Shown here: positions 50,517 through 61,275 of the stretch, piece after piece
Numbering within the stretch: the stretch's first letter is position 1
Layout of the letters: every line of letters starts with the position of its first letter
From: Hephaestia caeni
Lineage (GTDB): Bacteria; Pseudomonadota; Alphaproteobacteria; Sphingomonadales; Sphingomonadaceae
Assembly (NCBI RefSeq): GCF_003550065.1
Contig: NZ_QXDC01000003.1
Span: forward strand, 868,001-932,000
DNA length: 64,000 bases
Direction: 5' to 3'
Notes under the pieces: model-generated
Database searches by the model: none
What the model was told of the DNA's origin: nothing
What the model saw: only the letters and a program-made list of their open reading frames with translations
Made by a program: the position numbers and the translations under genes

Positions 50517-51574
50517 GCGCGCGCGCCGCGGCCCGGGCGATCGACGCGCTGCGCCGTGGCTGGCCGGTGGCGATCGGCGACGGCGCAGCGGTGCTGAGCC
50601 TGCTCGCGATCGAGACCGCCGATCCCGCGCGCCTCGCAAGCTTCGACCCCGAGGCGCGCGCGCCGGTGCTGCTGTCGGCGGGCCGTGCGGCAACCCTCAA
50701 GCTCGCCAACCAGCGCGAGGCGGCGACCCCGGACGCGCCGGTGATGGTCGATCGCGCGCCGTGGCTCGACCTTGCCGTCGCGACCGCGCTCGCCGATCCG
50801 CAGCTCGATCTTGCGACGCCGATGAAGGGGCCGTTCGCCGCGATCCCCGTGATCGCGCCCGATCTTGCCGCCGCCGCGCTGCAACTCGCGCGGATCGCCG
50901 GCATCCTGCCCGCATTTTTCGTCCGCACCGATGCCGCCGACAACGAGGTCTCGATCACCCCCACCGATATCGCCGCGCATGAGGACGCCGCGCGGCTGAC
51001 GATCGCGGCGCGCGCGCGCCTGCCGGTCGAGGGCGCAGAGGCGACCGAGATCGTCGCCTTCCGCACCCCCGAAATGCCGGGCGAGCATGTCGCATTGCTG
51101 ATCGGCGCGCCCGATGGCCGCCCGCCGCTGGTGCGGCTCCACAGCGAATGTTTGACGGGTGACGTACTCGGCAGTCTCAAATGCGATTGCGGCCCGCAAT
51201 TGCGCGCGGCGATCCGCGAAATCGAGCGCAGCGGCTGGGGTATCCTGCTCTATCTGCGGCAGGAAGGGCGCGGGATCGGGCTGATCAACAAGCTGCGCGC
51301 TTATGCGCTCCAGGATCAGGGGTTCGACACCGTCGATGCCAACACCCGACTCGGTTTCGCGATCGACGCCCGCGACTTCGCGGTCGCGGCGCGGATGCTG
51401 ACCTTGCTCGGACAATGCGAAATCCGGCTGCTGACCAACAATCCGGCCAAGGTCGCCGGGCTCGAGGCCGCAGGCGTGCGCGTGATCGAACGCGTACCAC
51501 ATCATCTGCCGCCCAACCCGCACAACGAGCGCTATCTCGCGACCAAGCGCGATCGCACCGGCCACCAGCTCTGA
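50513..51574 (+). CDS. ribA: GTP cyclohydrolase II with degenerate N-terminal domain
   Basis: First committed enzyme of riboflavin synthesis, 353 residues. The C-terminal domain (about 155-353) has the zinc site Cys213, Cys224, Cys226 ('[19 protein letters not shown]') and the active-site '[15 protein letters not shown]'. The N-terminal ~140 residues still look like a 3,4-dihydroxybutanone-phosphate synthase ('[15 protein letters not shown]', '[16 protein letters not shown]') but lack its acidic 'DDxDRENEGD' signature, so that half is likely inactive and a RibB must exist elsewhere. Coupled to xthA upstream and a GNAT gene downstream. Confidence 0.93.
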   Translation: MSARAAARAIDALRRGWPVAIGDGAAVLSLLAIETADPARLASFDPEARAPVLLSAGRAATLKLANQREAATPDAPVMVDRAPWLDLAVATALADPQLDLATPMKGPFAAIPVIAPDLAAAALQLARIAGILPAFFVRTDAADNEVSITPTDIAAHEDAARLTIAARARLPVEGAEATEIVAFRTPEMPGEHVALLIGAPDGRPPLVRLHSECLTGDVLGSLKCDCGPQLRAAIREIERSGWGILLYLRQEGRGIGLINKLRAYALQDQGFDTVDANTRLGFAIDARDFAVAARMLTLLGQCEIRLLTNNPAKVAGLEAAGVRVIERVPHHLPPNPHNERYLATKRDRTGHQL

Positions 51575-51579
51575 CAGCG

Positions 51580-52254
51580 ATGGCGCATCCGCTCGATCGG
51601 CCGGTCTGGAGCGCACTGACGACGCGGCAAGCGGGGTTTGCGATCGGCGATGCGGGCGCGCTGCGCTTCGATCCCGCGGTGGCGGTGTTCGCCGCGGCAA
51701 GGGATACGACCCCCGAAAGCCTTGCGGCGCTGGCGCGGCTCGTTCCCGAAGGCGGAACGATCGGGCTGGTCGAGCACGGCGCGCCCGCGCTTCCCGACGC
51801 GCTTCATGTCGTCAAACAGGTCGCATGCGTCCAGATGATCGCGCCGCACCTGTCGGTGCCCAAACCCGGTTTCAACGTCGTGACGCTCGGCGATGCCGAC
51901 GCCGCCGAGATGCTCGATCTGGCAACGCTGACCGAACCCGGCCCGTTCTTCGCGCGCACGCACGTCTTGGGCGGCTTCGTCGGAGTGCGCGAGGCGGGCC
52001 GGTTGGTCGCGATGGCTGGCGAACGGCTCAAGGCGCCCGGCTTCACCGAGGTCAGCGGCGTGTGCACGCGGCCCGGCTGGCGCGGCCGCGGGTTCGCCGC
52101 AGGGCTGCTGAGGCTCGTCGCCCGGCGGATCGCGGCGCGGGGCGAAACCCCGTTCCTCCATGCCTATGCCGATCACGCCGCGACGATCGCGCTCTACGAA
52201 CGGCTCGGTTTCGCGGTGCGCGCGCAGATGACCTATACCATCCTCAGGCGCTGA
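51580..52254 (+). CDS. GNAT-family N-acetyltransferase
   Basis: A 224-residue protein whose C-terminal ~100 residues form a GNAT fold: 'VAMAGERLKAPGFTEVSGVC', acetyl-CoA loop 'RPGWRGRGFAAGLLRLVARR' (R/Q-x-x-G-x-G/A type) and 'LHAYADHAATIALYERLGF'. The N-terminal half is a degenerate repeat of the fold. It begins five bases after ribA. The substrate is unknown. Confidence 0.88.
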   Translation: MAHPLDRPVWSALTTRQAGFAIGDAGALRFDPAVAVFAAARDTTPESLAALARLVPEGGTIGLVEHGAPALPDALHVVKQVACVQMIAPHLSVPKPGFNVVTLGDADAAEMLDLATLTEPGPFFARTHVLGGFVGVREAGRLVAMAGERLKAPGFTEVSGVCTRPGWRGRGFAAGLLRLVARRIAARGETPFLHAYADHAATIALYERLGFAVRAQMTYTILRR

Positions 52255-52261
52255 CCGCTCC

Positions 52262-52972
52262 TCAGCCGATCCCGATCAGCCGCGCCACGCTCGCGAAATC
52301 ACCGGCGACGGCATCGACGCCGATCGCGCGCAGCGTCTCGGCGTGGCCGGGCGGGCAGTGACGCCCCGCGCACAAGCCGATCACGCTCGCCCCCGACGCG
52401 ACCGCACCGGTCGCGCCGACGGGCGAATCCTCGATGATCGTGCAGCGATCGATCCTCACCCCGAGCGCGCGTGCGGCATGGAGATAGACGTCGGGCGCCG
52501 GCTTGCCGCGCGCCACATGCTCACGGCCCGAGAACACCATCGACCCGAAATCGGCGCGCAGGCCGAGATGATCGAGATGCGTTTCGATCCACGCGCTCGA
52601 ACTGGACGAGGCGATCGCCCGGGGCAGGTCGGCGGGCAGCGCCCGGACGAACGCGATCGCACCCGCGACCGGATCGAGCCCTTCGGCGAGAACGCGTGCA
52701 TCTTCCTCGGCGCGCGCGGCATGGAAATCGTGCGGCAGCGGCCGGCCGATCCGGCGTTCGATCGCGGCGACGAAATCCGCGCCCGCCAGCCCCATATAGT
52801 GCGTCATCGCTTCTTCGGGCGTGTGCGGATGGCCGATCGCGGTCAGATAGCGCGCGATCTGCGCGTTGCCGGCATATTCGCTTTCGAGCAGCACGCCGTC
52901 GAAATCGAAGATCAGCGCGTCGGCCGGCAGGACGGCAACGGAGTGACGATCGGCACCCGTGACAACGCTCAC
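52262..52972 (-). CDS. HAD-superfamily hydrolase, subfamily IA (PGM-like)
   Basis: A 236-residue phosphatase or phosphomutase. The nucleophile Asp is in 'ALIFDFDGVLLESE' (DxDGVL...), motif II Ser/Thr in 'RAIASSSSSAWIETHLDHLG', the Lys in 'GKPAPDVYLHAARALG' and motif III in 'TIIEDSPVGATGAVASG'. The helical cap and the GKPAPD motif fit beta-phosphoglucomutase/GPH-type enzymes. GTG 52972 overlaps the YggS stop as GTGA. The substrate is not predictable. Confidence 0.92.
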   Translation of the reverse strand: MSVVTGADRHSVAVLPADALIFDFDGVLLESEYAGNAQIARYLTAIGHPHTPEEAMTHYMGLAGADFVAAIERRIGRPLPHDFHAARAEEDARVLAEGLDPVAGAIAFVRALPADLPRAIASSSSSAWIETHLDHLGLRADFGSMVFSGREHVARGKPAPDVYLHAARALGVRIDRCTIIEDSPVGATGAVASGASVIGLCAGRHCPPGHAETLRAIGVDAVAGDFASVARLIGIG

Positions 52973-53637
52973 GCGCGCGTACCGAACAAGGCCGTGCCGA
53001 CGCGGACATGCGTGGCGCCGAGCGTCACGGCGGTTGGATAATCGCTCGACATGCCCATGCTCAACCCGGCCACGCCTTCGTCACGCGCCAGCCTGGCGAG
53101 CAGCGCGAAATAGGGCGCCGGCTCGACGGCGGCGGGCGGAAGACACATCAGCCCCGCGACCGGCAACTCCGCCCCGCGCGCCTCGGCGAGCAGCGCGGGA
53201 AGGTCTGCGATCGCCACCCCGCCCTTCTGCTCCTCGGCGCCGATATTGACCTGGACGAAGCACGCGGGCCGCCGCCCGGCCTTGTCCATCGCCTTCGCCA
53301 GCGCGGTGACGAGCGAGACGCGATCGACCGAATGGATCGCATCGAACAGCGCCACCGCCTCGTCGGCCTTGTTCGACTGGAGCTGCCCGATCAGGTGAAG
53401 CGAGATATCGGGCGCCGCCGCGCGCAACGCGGGCCATTTCGTCTGCGCTTCCTGGACGCGGTTCTCCCCGAATACGCGCTGGCCGGCGTCGATCAACGGC
53501 CGGATCGCCGCTATCGGATGCGTCTTGGAGACCGCGATCAGCGTCACCGCATCACGCGGGCGACCGGCCGTGCGCGCGGCCTTGGCGATGGCGGCATGAA
53601 CCTCGGCGAGGCGGTGGGCGGGATCGTCGGCGGGCAT
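52969..53637 (-). CDS. YggS/PLPBP-family pyridoxal-phosphate protein
   Basis: A 222-residue PLP-binding homeostasis protein of the alanine-racemase-barrel fold. The PLP Lys38 is in 'VTLIAVSKTHP', with 'FGENRVQEAQTKW', 'LHLIGQLQSNKADEAV', 'VNIGAEEQKGGV' and 'GLSMGMSSDYPTAV', all diagnostic. It buffers PLP and affects amino-acid metabolism rather than catalysing a known reaction. ATG 53637 overlaps by two bases the start of the divergent thiamine-phosphate-synthase-like gene. Confidence 0.95.
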   Translation of the reverse strand: MPADDPAHRLAEVHAAIAKAARTAGRPRDAVTLIAVSKTHPIAAIRPLIDAGQRVFGENRVQEAQTKWPALRAAAPDISLHLIGQLQSNKADEAVALFDAIHSVDRVSLVTALAKAMDKAGRRPACFVQVNIGAEEQKGGVAIADLPALLAEARGAELPVAGLMCLPPAAVEPAPYFALLARLARDEGVAGLSMGMSSDYPTAVTLGATHVRVGTALFGTRA

Positions 53638-54190
53638 GCGCGCTGCTATAGGCATCGCCGTGCCCCGCCGCCACCCACCTCGCCTCTGGCTGATGACCGA
53701 CGAACGGCTCGGCGAGTCGCTATGGACGGCGCTCGACAACCTGCCGCCCGGCGCGGGAATCGTGTTTCGCCACTATCGCACCCCGCTTGCCGAACGGCGG
53801 CGACTGTTCGCGGCCGTGCAGGCGATCGCCGATCGGCGCGGGCTGGTGCTGGTGCGCGCCGGCGCCGACCGGCTCGCCGCGCGCGAGGACGGGGTCCACA
53901 ATGCCGCCCGGCGCCCCGAGCGAGGGTTGCTGACGCGCGCCGTCCATGCGCGGCGCGAGGCAATCGCCGCCGCACGCGTGGGTGCCGACCTGATCTTCGT
54001 CTCGCCGGTTTTTGCGACACGATCGCATCCGGGCGCCGCCGTGCTCGGTGTCGCGCGGGCTCGTGCGATCGCGCGCACCTTTCCCGGTGCGGCAATCGCG
54101 CTCGGTGGCGTCACACCGGCACGCGGGCGACGGATGATGCGATTCGGATTTTACGGCTGGGCGGCGATCCAGGCCTGGATCGCCGAATAA
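53636..54190 (+). CDS. thiamine-phosphate synthase-like protein
   Basis: A TIM-barrel protein of the ThiE/TenI family, 184 residues from ATG 53636, though ATG 53693 ('MTDERLGESLW') would also fit and avoids overlapping yggS. 'IVFRHYRTPLAERRRLFAAV', 'LVRAGADRLAAREDGVHNAA', 'VGADLIFVSPVFATRSHPGA' and 'AIALGGVTPARGRR' are ThiE-like. The phosphate-binding 'FVSPVFxTxSHPG' is conserved, but the protein is shorter than ThiE (about 210) and may be TenI-like. Confidence 0.82.
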   Translation: MRAAIGIAVPRRHPPRLWLMTDERLGESLWTALDNLPPGAGIVFRHYRTPLAERRRLFAAVQAIADRRGLVLVRAGADRLAAREDGVHNAARRPERGLLTRAVHARREAIAAARVGADLIFVSPVFATRSHPGAAVLGVARARAIARTFPGAAIALGGVTPARGRRMMRFGFYGWAAIQAWIAE

Positions 54191-54202
54191 CGGCGCGATC
54201 CG

Positions 54203-54925
54203 TTAGAAGCGGAAGGCGGTGCCGATATAGACGGCCTGGCTGTCGTGGCGGTCGTCGGCGAGCCGCTGGAGCCGATCACGATCATGTTCGGACTTGTAGC
54301 GCACGCCCGCGGTCAGATCGAGATTGCGGGTCAGCGAATACGAGCCGCCGACATCGATCGAATAGCTCGGATCGTCGGCGATCAGGCGCGGCGTATCGGC
54401 GAGCGGTCGCGTCGCGGTCGCCTTGACGCGGCCCGAGGCGCGGCGCCCCGTATAGCTCAACCCCATGTCGACCGACTGGGCGCTGCCCGGCTTGCCGCCG
54501 AGATCGACGTGGGTGACATCGCCCGACAGCGCGAATCGCTTCCAGCCGACCGCGACGCCGAGATTGTAGGCGATCGGCGCGACGCTGACCGTGCTCGCCG
54601 GCGCCACCGTGCGCGCGCTGCTCTCATCGCTGCTGCGCGAGACGCGCTTGCGCACGGCCACCGTCACGCGATGCTGCTCGCCCTTGCCCGCCTCCGAGGG
54701 CGTGAAACGGAAGCCGCTGGCGTTGAGGCCGCTGCGGGCCAGCGCCGCCGCGAGCTTGGGATCCGCCGAGGCCGGGGTGAAGGATCCGATGCCGTCTTCC
54801 ATACCGATCGTGAGCGGCCGGGACGGCGCCAGACGGTCGGGAGCGCCAAGTGCGGGAGACACGGCGATGCCGGCAGCGACAAGCGCCACCAGTCCCATGC
54901 CCCCGAGGACTCGACCATCGACCAC
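54203..54925 (-). CDS. outer-membrane beta-barrel protein (hypothetical)
   Basis: A 240-residue exported protein. GTG 54925 is followed by a signal peptide ('GGMGLVALVAAGIAVSPALGA'). The mature part has amphipathic strands in alternating pattern: 'YNLGVAVGWKRFALSGDVTH', 'DMGLSYTGRRASGRVKATAT', 'SIDVGGSYSLTRNLDLTAGV', and ends in the Phe typical of BAM substrates (GTAFRF). AAGGGTC precedes the start. No named family; probably a small barrel of about eight strands. Confidence 0.78.
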   Translation of the reverse strand: MVDGRVLGGMGLVALVAAGIAVSPALGAPDRLAPSRPLTIGMEDGIGSFTPASADPKLAAALARSGLNASGFRFTPSEAGKGEQHRVTVAVRKRVSRSSDESSARTVAPASTVSVAPIAYNLGVAVGWKRFALSGDVTHVDLGGKPGSAQSVDMGLSYTGRRASGRVKATATRPLADTPRLIADDPSYSIDVGGSYSLTRNLDLTAGVRYKSEHDRDRLQRLADDRHDSQAVYIGTAFRF

Positions 54926-55099
54926 GATTGACCCTTCGTTATCGCTATCGCGACTACCACGATTCGGGCGCGCGGTTCCACCACCAAAGAGTCGTTTCCG
55001 CAGCAGTGTTGCCCCATCTCCACAGCAGCGCCGCGCTTGCGGCGACGGCGGACCATCTATAGAGGCGTAGCGACCCCCATTTCGCTCAGGGAACCGCCA

Positions 55100-55531
55100 A
55101 TGAACCGCCCGTTGCGCACCGCGATCGTGGTCTCGCTCTTTCTTCCGCTGGTCGCCTGCGGCGGTGGCCGCGAGCGCCCGAAAGCCGATCTCGCCGCCGC
55201 GCGCACCACCACGATCGGCGTCAACGCCTATCTGTGGCGCGCCAGCCTCGACACCTTGTCGTTCATGCCGCTGCTGCAGACCGATTCGAACGGCGGCGTC
55301 ATCGTCACCGATTGGTACGTCAATCCCAACACCCCGGCCGAGCGGATGAAGGTGACGGTATCGATCCTCGACCAGGATCTGCGCGCCGATGCGCTGCGCG
55401 TCGCCGCCCTTCGCCAGATCAACCAGGGCGGCACCTGGGTCGACGCGCCGGTCAAGGCGGCGACGACGCAGAAGCTCGAAGACATCATCCTCACCCGCGC
55501 CCGCGACCTGCGCCGCGCCGCGATCAGCTAA
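55100..55531 (+). CDS. DUF3576 lipoprotein
   Basis: A 143-residue lipoprotein: 'LFLPLVACGGG' is a lipobox ending at Cys20. The rest matches DUF3576 ('VNAYLWRASLDTLSFMPLLQ', 'DSNGGVIVTDWYVNPNTPAE', 'RVAALRQINQGGTWVDAPV'). The family is restricted to alphaproteobacteria, often upstream of leuS, and is presumed to function in the envelope. leuS begins 18 bases after its stop. Confidence 0.92.
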   Translation: MNRPLRTAIVVSLFLPLVACGGGRERPKADLAAARTTTIGVNAYLWRASLDTLSFMPLLQTDSNGGVIVTDWYVNPNTPAERMKVTVSILDQDLRADALRVAALRQINQGGTWVDAPVKAATTQKLEDIILTRARDLRRAAIS

Positions 55532-55549
55532 CCAGAGTATCGTCACCTC

Positions 55550-58054
55550 ATGGCCTCTCGCTTCAACGCGCTGAAGGCGGACGCGGCCTGGCAGAAAGTG
55601 TGGGACGACAACCGCACCTTTGCCGCGCGCAACGATTCGTCCAAGCCCCATGCCTATGTGCTCGAGATGTTCCCCTATCCGTCGGGGCACATCCATATGG
55701 GCCACGTGCGCAACTATACGATGGGCGACGTGCTCGCGCGCTTCAAGCGGATGACCGGGCACGAGGTGCTCCACCCGATGGGGTGGGATGCGTTCGGGAT
55801 GCCCGCTGAGAATGCGGCGATGGAAAAAGGCGTCCACCCCGGCGGCTGGACGCGTGCCAATATCGCGACGATGAAGGCGCAGTTGAAGCGGCTGGGCTTC
55901 GCGCTCGACTGGACGCGCGAACTCGCGACCTGCGATCCCGACTATTACGGCCACGAACAGGCGCTGTTCCTCGATCTCTATGCCTCGGGGCTCGTCTATC
56001 GCAAGGAATCGGCGGTCAATTGGGATCCGGTCGACATGACCGTGCTCGCCAACGAGCAGGTGATCGACGGGCGCGGCTGGCGCTCGGGCACGCTGGTCGA
56101 GAAGCGCAAGCTGAACCAGTGGTTCCTCAGGATTACCCAGTTCGCCGATGAGCTGCTCGAGGGGCTGAAGGCGCTCGATCACTGGCCCGACAAGGTCAAG
56201 CTGATGCAGGAGAACTGGATCGGCCGGAGCCGTGGACTGACCTTCGGGTTCGAGATCGCCGGCGGCGCCGAACGGATCGAGGTGTTCTCGACGCGCCCCG
56301 ACACGATCTTCGGCGCCAGCTTCGTCGCGGTCGCGGCCGATCACCCGATCGCGCAAGCCCACGCCGCCGACAGCCCCGAGGTCGCGGCGTTCATCGCCCG
56401 CTGCAAGCAGGGCGGCACCACCGCGGCCGAGATCGAGACGCAGGAGAAGCTCGGCTTCGATACCGGGCTCAAGGCGATCCACCCGCTCGATCCGGCGATC
56501 GAACTGCCGGTCTATATCGCTAATTTCGTGCTGATGGAGTACGGCTCGGGCGCGGTGATGGGCGTGCCCGCGCACGACCAGCGCGACCTCGATTTCGCAC
56601 GCAAATACGGGCTCGAGGTCCGCCGCGTCGTTGCCGACGGCGACAAGACGGGCGCGGTGTTCGACGGCGATGAGGCCTATAGCGGCCCCGGCGCGCTGGT
56701 GAATTCCGGCTTTCTCGACGGGATGCCCGTCGAGGAGGCCAAGCGCGCCGTGATCGCGCGCGCTGAGGACGAAGGCTGGGGCGAGGGCTCGACCGTCTAC
56801 CGCCTGCGCGACTGGGGGGTGAGCCGCCAGCGCTATTGGGGCACGCCGATCCCGATCGTCCATTGCGCGGCCTGCGGCCCGGTGGCGGTGCCCAAGGATC
56901 AGTTGCCCGTGACGCTGCCCGAGGACGTCAGCTTCGATGTGCCCGGCAACCCGCTCGATCGCCATCCGACGTGGAAGCATGTCGCGTGCCCAACGTGCGG
57001 TGCGCCCGCGCTGCGCGAGACCGATACGCTCGACACCTTCGTCGATTCGTCGTGGTATTTCATCCGCTTCGCCAGCCAGCCCGACGACAGGCCGTTCGAC
57101 AAGGCGACCGTCGAGAAGTGGCTGCCCGTCGGCCAGTATATCGGCGGGGTGGAGCACGCGATCCTGCACCTGCTCTACGCGCGCTTCTGGACGCGCGCGC
57201 TCAAGCATCTCGGCATGATCGACGTGGACGAGCCGTTCGCGGGCCTGTTCACCCAGGGCATGGTGACGCACGAGACCTACAAATCGGCCGCCGGCGCCTG
57301 GCTCAGCCCGACCGAGGTCGAGGACGGAATCGAGACCGCGACCGGCAAGCCGATCACGGTGGGCCGCGTCGAGAAGATGTCCAAATCGAAGAAGAACACC
57401 GTCGATCCAGGACCGATCGTCGACCAGTACGGCGCCGACGCGGTGCGCTGGTTCATGCTGTCCGACAGCCCGCCCGAGCGCGACCTGCCGTGGAGCGAAT
57501 CGGGGATCGAGGGCGCGTGGCGCTTCGTCCAGCGGCTGTGGCGGCTGTTCGACGATGAAAAGTCAGGCGAAGGTGAGGCCAAAGACGCCACGATCGACCG
57601 CAAGCTGCACCAGACCATCGCCGGGGTGGCCGAGGATATCGAGGCGCTGTCGTTCAACAAGGCGGTCGCCAAGCTCTACGCGCTGGTCGGCCTGCTCGAA
57701 AAGGCGCCGCCTTCGGCCTCACGCGCCGAAGCGACGCGGACGCTGATGCGCCTCGTCGCGCCGATGGTGCCGCACGTCGCCGAGGAGGCATGGGCGGCCG
57801 CGGGGCATGAGGGGCTGGTCGCCGACGCCGCCTGGCCGGCGGTCGATCCGGCATTGCTGGTCGAGGACGAGGTGACGATCGCGATCCAGATCAACGGCAA
57901 GCTGCGCGACACGCTGACGCTCCCCAAGGGCACCGAGCGCGGCGATATCGAGGCCGCCGCACTCGCGAGCGACAAGATCGCGCGGGCACTCGACGGCAAA
58001 CCACCGCGCAAGGTGATCGTCGTGCCCGACCGGCTGGTCAACCTCGTCGCATGA
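55550..58054 (+). CDS. leuS: leucyl-tRNA synthetase
   Basis: Class Ia aminoacyl-tRNA synthetase, 834 residues. The HIGH motif is '[15 protein letters not shown]' at 43-57 and the KMSKS motif is at 609-613 ('[17 protein letters not shown]'). The editing (CP1) domain has '[20 protein letters not shown]' with the conserved Thr, and the zinc-like '[20 protein letters not shown]' precedes the catalytic return. It charges tRNA-Leu in the cytosol. The stop overlaps lptE as ATGA. Confidence 0.97.
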   Translation: MASRFNALKADAAWQKVWDDNRTFAARNDSSKPHAYVLEMFPYPSGHIHMGHVRNYTMGDVLARFKRMTGHEVLHPMGWDAFGMPAENAAMEKGVHPGGWTRANIATMKAQLKRLGFALDWTRELATCDPDYYGHEQALFLDLYASGLVYRKESAVNWDPVDMTVLANEQVIDGRGWRSGTLVEKRKLNQWFLRITQFADELLEGLKALDHWPDKVKLMQENWIGRSRGLTFGFEIAGGAERIEVFSTRPDTIFGASFVAVAADHPIAQAHAADSPEVAAFIARCKQGGTTAAEIETQEKLGFDTGLKAIHPLDPAIELPVYIANFVLMEYGSGAVMGVPAHDQRDLDFARKYGLEVRRVVADGDKTGAVFDGDEAYSGPGALVNSGFLDGMPVEEAKRAVIARAEDEGWGEGSTVYRLRDWGVSRQRYWGTPIPIVHCAACGPVAVPKDQLPVTLPEDVSFDVPGNPLDRHPTWKHVACPTCGAPALRETDTLDTFVDSSWYFIRFASQPDDRPFDKATVEKWLPVGQYIGGVEHAILHLLYARFWTRALKHLGMIDVDEPFAGLFTQGMVTHETYKSAAGAWLSPTEVEDGIETATGKPITVGRVEKMSKSKKNTVDPGPIVDQYGADAVRWFMLSDSPPERDLPWSESGIEGAWRFVQRLWRLFDDEKSGEGEAKDATIDRKLHQTIAGVAEDIEALSFNKAVAKLYALVGLLEKAPPSASRAEATRTLMRLVAPMVPHVAEEAWAAAGHEGLVADAAWPAVDPALLVEDEVTIAIQINGKLRDTLTLPKGTERGDIEAAALASDKIARALDGKPPRKVIVVPDRLVNLVA

Positions 58055-58545
58055 GGCGGCTCGCGCCCCTGATGCTGCTGGGGCTGGCGGGCTGCGGGCT
58101 GCATCCGCTCTATTCGGGCGGCGCCAGCGGCCCCGTCGCGATGACGCTGGCGCGCGTCGAGGTGGCGCCGATCGCGGGCAAATCAGGCTGGCTCGTCGCC
58201 AATGCGCTGCGGGACCGGCTACCCGAACGCGACGGCAGCGCGCCGCTGTATCGGCTTCAGGTCACGCTCGACGACCAGATCACCGGGCTCGGCGTGCGCC
58301 GCGACGACAGCGTGACGCGCGAGCGCCGGAGCCTGCGCGCGCGCTATCAACTCGTTGCGCTCGATGGCAGCAAGGTCGTGATCGACGATACCGCGGGATC
58401 GGACGCCGGGGTCGATGTCGTCGGTTCTGAATATGCGACGATCGCGGCCGAGAACAGCGCGCTCGAACGGTTGTCGGAAACGGTCGCCGACCAGATCGTG
58501 ACCCGGATCGCGACCTATGCGCGGGCGCCGCGTCCGGCGCCGTGA
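58051..58545 (+). CDS. lptE: LPS-assembly lipoprotein LptE
   Basis: A 164-residue outer-membrane lipoprotein that plugs the LptD barrel in LPS export. '[18 protein letters not shown]' holds the lipobox with Cys15; 'GLHPLY' is the LptE signature. '[20 protein letters not shown]' and '[19 protein letters not shown]' follow. The leuS-lptE-holA order is conserved in alphaproteobacteria; GTGA overlap with holA. Confidence 0.93.
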   Translation: MRRLAPLMLLGLAGCGLHPLYSGGASGPVAMTLARVEVAPIAGKSGWLVANALRDRLPERDGSAPLYRLQVTLDDQITGLGVRRDDSVTRERRSLRARYQLVALDGSKVVIDDTAGSDAGVDVVGSEYATIAAENSALERLSETVADQIVTRIATYARAPRPAP

Positions 58546-59561
58546 AGGCCAACGCCAACCAGATCCGCGCCGCGCTCGACGCCCCCGGCGCCGACATCCG
58601 CCTCTATCTGCTCCACGGCCCCGACGAAGCGGGCGCCGCCGAACTCGGCCAGCGGCTCGCGCGCGCGATGGGGCCGGAGGCGGAGCGCGTCGACCTCGAC
58701 GCCGGCACGCTCAAGAGCGATCCGGGCCGGCTTGCCGATGAAGCCGCCTCGATCTCGCTGTTCGGCGGTGCGCGCCACTTGCGGATCACGGGCGTCGGCG
58801 AGGATGCGATCGAGGCGTTCACGCTGCTACTTGCGGCCGAACAGGCGGGCAATCCGGTGGTCGCGATTGCGCCGAACGTCAAATCGAGCGGCAAGATCGT
58901 CAAGCTCGCGCTCCAATCCCCGCGCGCGCTGGCGTTCGCTTGCTACGTCCCCGACGGCGCCGATGCCGATCGGATGGTGGCGCAGATCGCGCGCGATCAC
59001 GGGCTGCGCACCACCGGCGACACCGCGCGGCGGCTGGCGAGCGCGAGCGGGGGCGATCGCGCGATCGTCGCGCGCGAGATCGAGAAGATCGCGCTCTATC
59101 TCGACGCGGGGGCCGATCGCCCGGGCGAGATCGACGATGCCGCGCTCGACGCGATCGGCGCCGACCTCGGCGACGCCGAGATGAGCCGCGCGATCGCCGC
59201 GGCGGTGGGCGGCGACACGGCCGCGATCGGCCCCGAATTGACGCGGTTGCGCGATGCGGGCGTCTCCCCGATCCCGTTGCTGCGTGGGCTGGTGCGCCGG
59301 CTGATGACGATCGCGGCGTTGCGGGCCGAGAGCGACGCGGGCGGCGCGATCGACGCGGTGATGGAGCGCAACCGCGTCTTCTTTCGCGAGAAAGCCGCGA
59401 CCGCGCGCGCGGTGCGGACCTGGTCGCCCGACCGGATCGCCGTCGCGATCGATCGCATCCGCGCTACCGAGCGTGCGATCATGGCCCCGGCGACAGCGGG
59501 CGATATCCTGGCCGAACAGACCTTTCTGGGGGTAGCGCGGCTGGCGGCGAGAAATCGCTAA
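58542..59561 (+). CDS. holA: DNA polymerase III, delta subunit
   Basis: A 339-residue clamp-loader subunit that opens the beta clamp. The AAA+-like N-terminus has 'IRLYLLHGPDEAGAAELGQR' in place of a working Walker A, 'SISLFGGARHLRITGVGEDA' and 'AIAPNVKSSGKIVKLALQSP'; the C-terminal helical part includes 'ITRLRDAGVSPIPLLRGLVR'-type sequence. GTG 58542 overlaps lptE. It converges on parB with 41 bases between. Confidence 0.92.
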   Translation: MKANANQIRAALDAPGADIRLYLLHGPDEAGAAELGQRLARAMGPEAERVDLDAGTLKSDPGRLADEAASISLFGGARHLRITGVGEDAIEAFTLLLAAEQAGNPVVAIAPNVKSSGKIVKLALQSPRALAFACYVPDGADADRMVAQIARDHGLRTTGDTARRLASASGGDRAIVAREIEKIALYLDAGADRPGEIDDAALDAIGADLGDAEMSRAIAAAVGGDTAAIGPELTRLRDAGVSPIPLLRGLVRRLMTIAALRAESDAGGAIDAVMERNRVFFREKAATARAVRTWSPDRIAVAIDRIRATERAIMAPATAGDILAEQTFLGVARLAARNR

Positions 59562-59602
59562 GAACCTGTTATTTCTTAGCAATTATCCGGGAATGATCGG
59601 AC

Positions 59603-60495
59603 CTAGATGGTCTCGCCGCTGAGGCGCTGGCAGATCATGTCGAGCTGGTCGAGCGTCGAGTAGGCGAGCGTCAGCGTGCCGCCCTTGTCGCCGTGGCTGA
59701 TCTTGACGTTGAGGCCGATCAGATCGCCCAACTGGCGTTCGAGTGCAGCGATATCGGCATTGCGCTCACCGCCGCCGCGCGCAGCCGTTTCCACGCCCGT
59801 GCCGCCGGCCTTGACCGCGCGCGCGAGTTTTTCAGTCTCGCGCACCGAGAGATCGCGGTCGATGACTTCGCGCGCGAGGCGTTCGGGATCACGTGCGCCG
59901 ATCAGCGCGCGCGCCTGCCCCATGCTCAGCCGCCCATAAGCGACGTGCTCGCGCACCGGCTCGGGCAGATCGAGCAGGCGGATCAGATTGGCGATATGGC
60001 TGCGCGACTTGTGAACGAGCTTGCCGAGCGCTTCCTGCGTGTGCCCGAACTCGTCGATCAGCTTGCGATACGCCTCCGCCTCTTCGATCGCGTTGAGGTC
60101 TTCGCGCTGGATATTTTCGAGCAGCGCGATTTCGAGTGTTTCGGAATCGTCGAAATCTCGAACGATTACAGGTACTTCGTGCAATCTCGCTCGTTGCGCC
60201 GCGCGCCAGCGCCGTTCGCCGGCGACGATCTGATAATCATGGCCGTGCGGGCGGACGACGATCGGCTGGATCAGCCCGCGCGCGGCGATCGATCGCGCCA
60301 GTTCGTCGAGCGCATCCTCGTCGAAATAGCGGCGCGGCTGTTCGGGATGCGGCGCGAGCGAGGCGACCGGCAGCGTGCGAATGCCCGCCACGCTCGGCAC
60401 CGCCCCCGGCGTCACCGGCGCTTCGTGCGCGATATCGCCCATCAGCGCGGAAAGCCCACGCCCGAGACCGGGTTTCGGTTTGCGCGCGCCCTCGC

Positions 60496-60499
<4 letters not shown>
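59603..60499 (-). CDS. parB: chromosome-partitioning protein ParB
   Basis: A 298-residue parS-binding CTPase clamp. 'GLGRGLSALMGDI' at the N-terminus, 'PHPEQPRRYFDEDALDELAR', 'YQIVAGERRWRAAQRA', box II 'LLENIQREDLNAIEEAEAYR' and the HTH 'TQEALGKLVHKSRSHIANLI' are all canonical. The C-terminal dimerisation domain is complete. It overlaps parA as ATGA and loads at the parS sites at 61331, 61824 and 63761. Confidence 0.97.

Positions 60500-61271
<772 letters not shown>

Positions 61272-61275
<4 letters not shown>

Noticed and set aside
54926..57271. Long minus-strand open frame opposite leuS joined to the outer-membrane protein gene
   Set aside because: Shadow of leuS. The signal peptide and ribosome-binding site place the real start at 54925.
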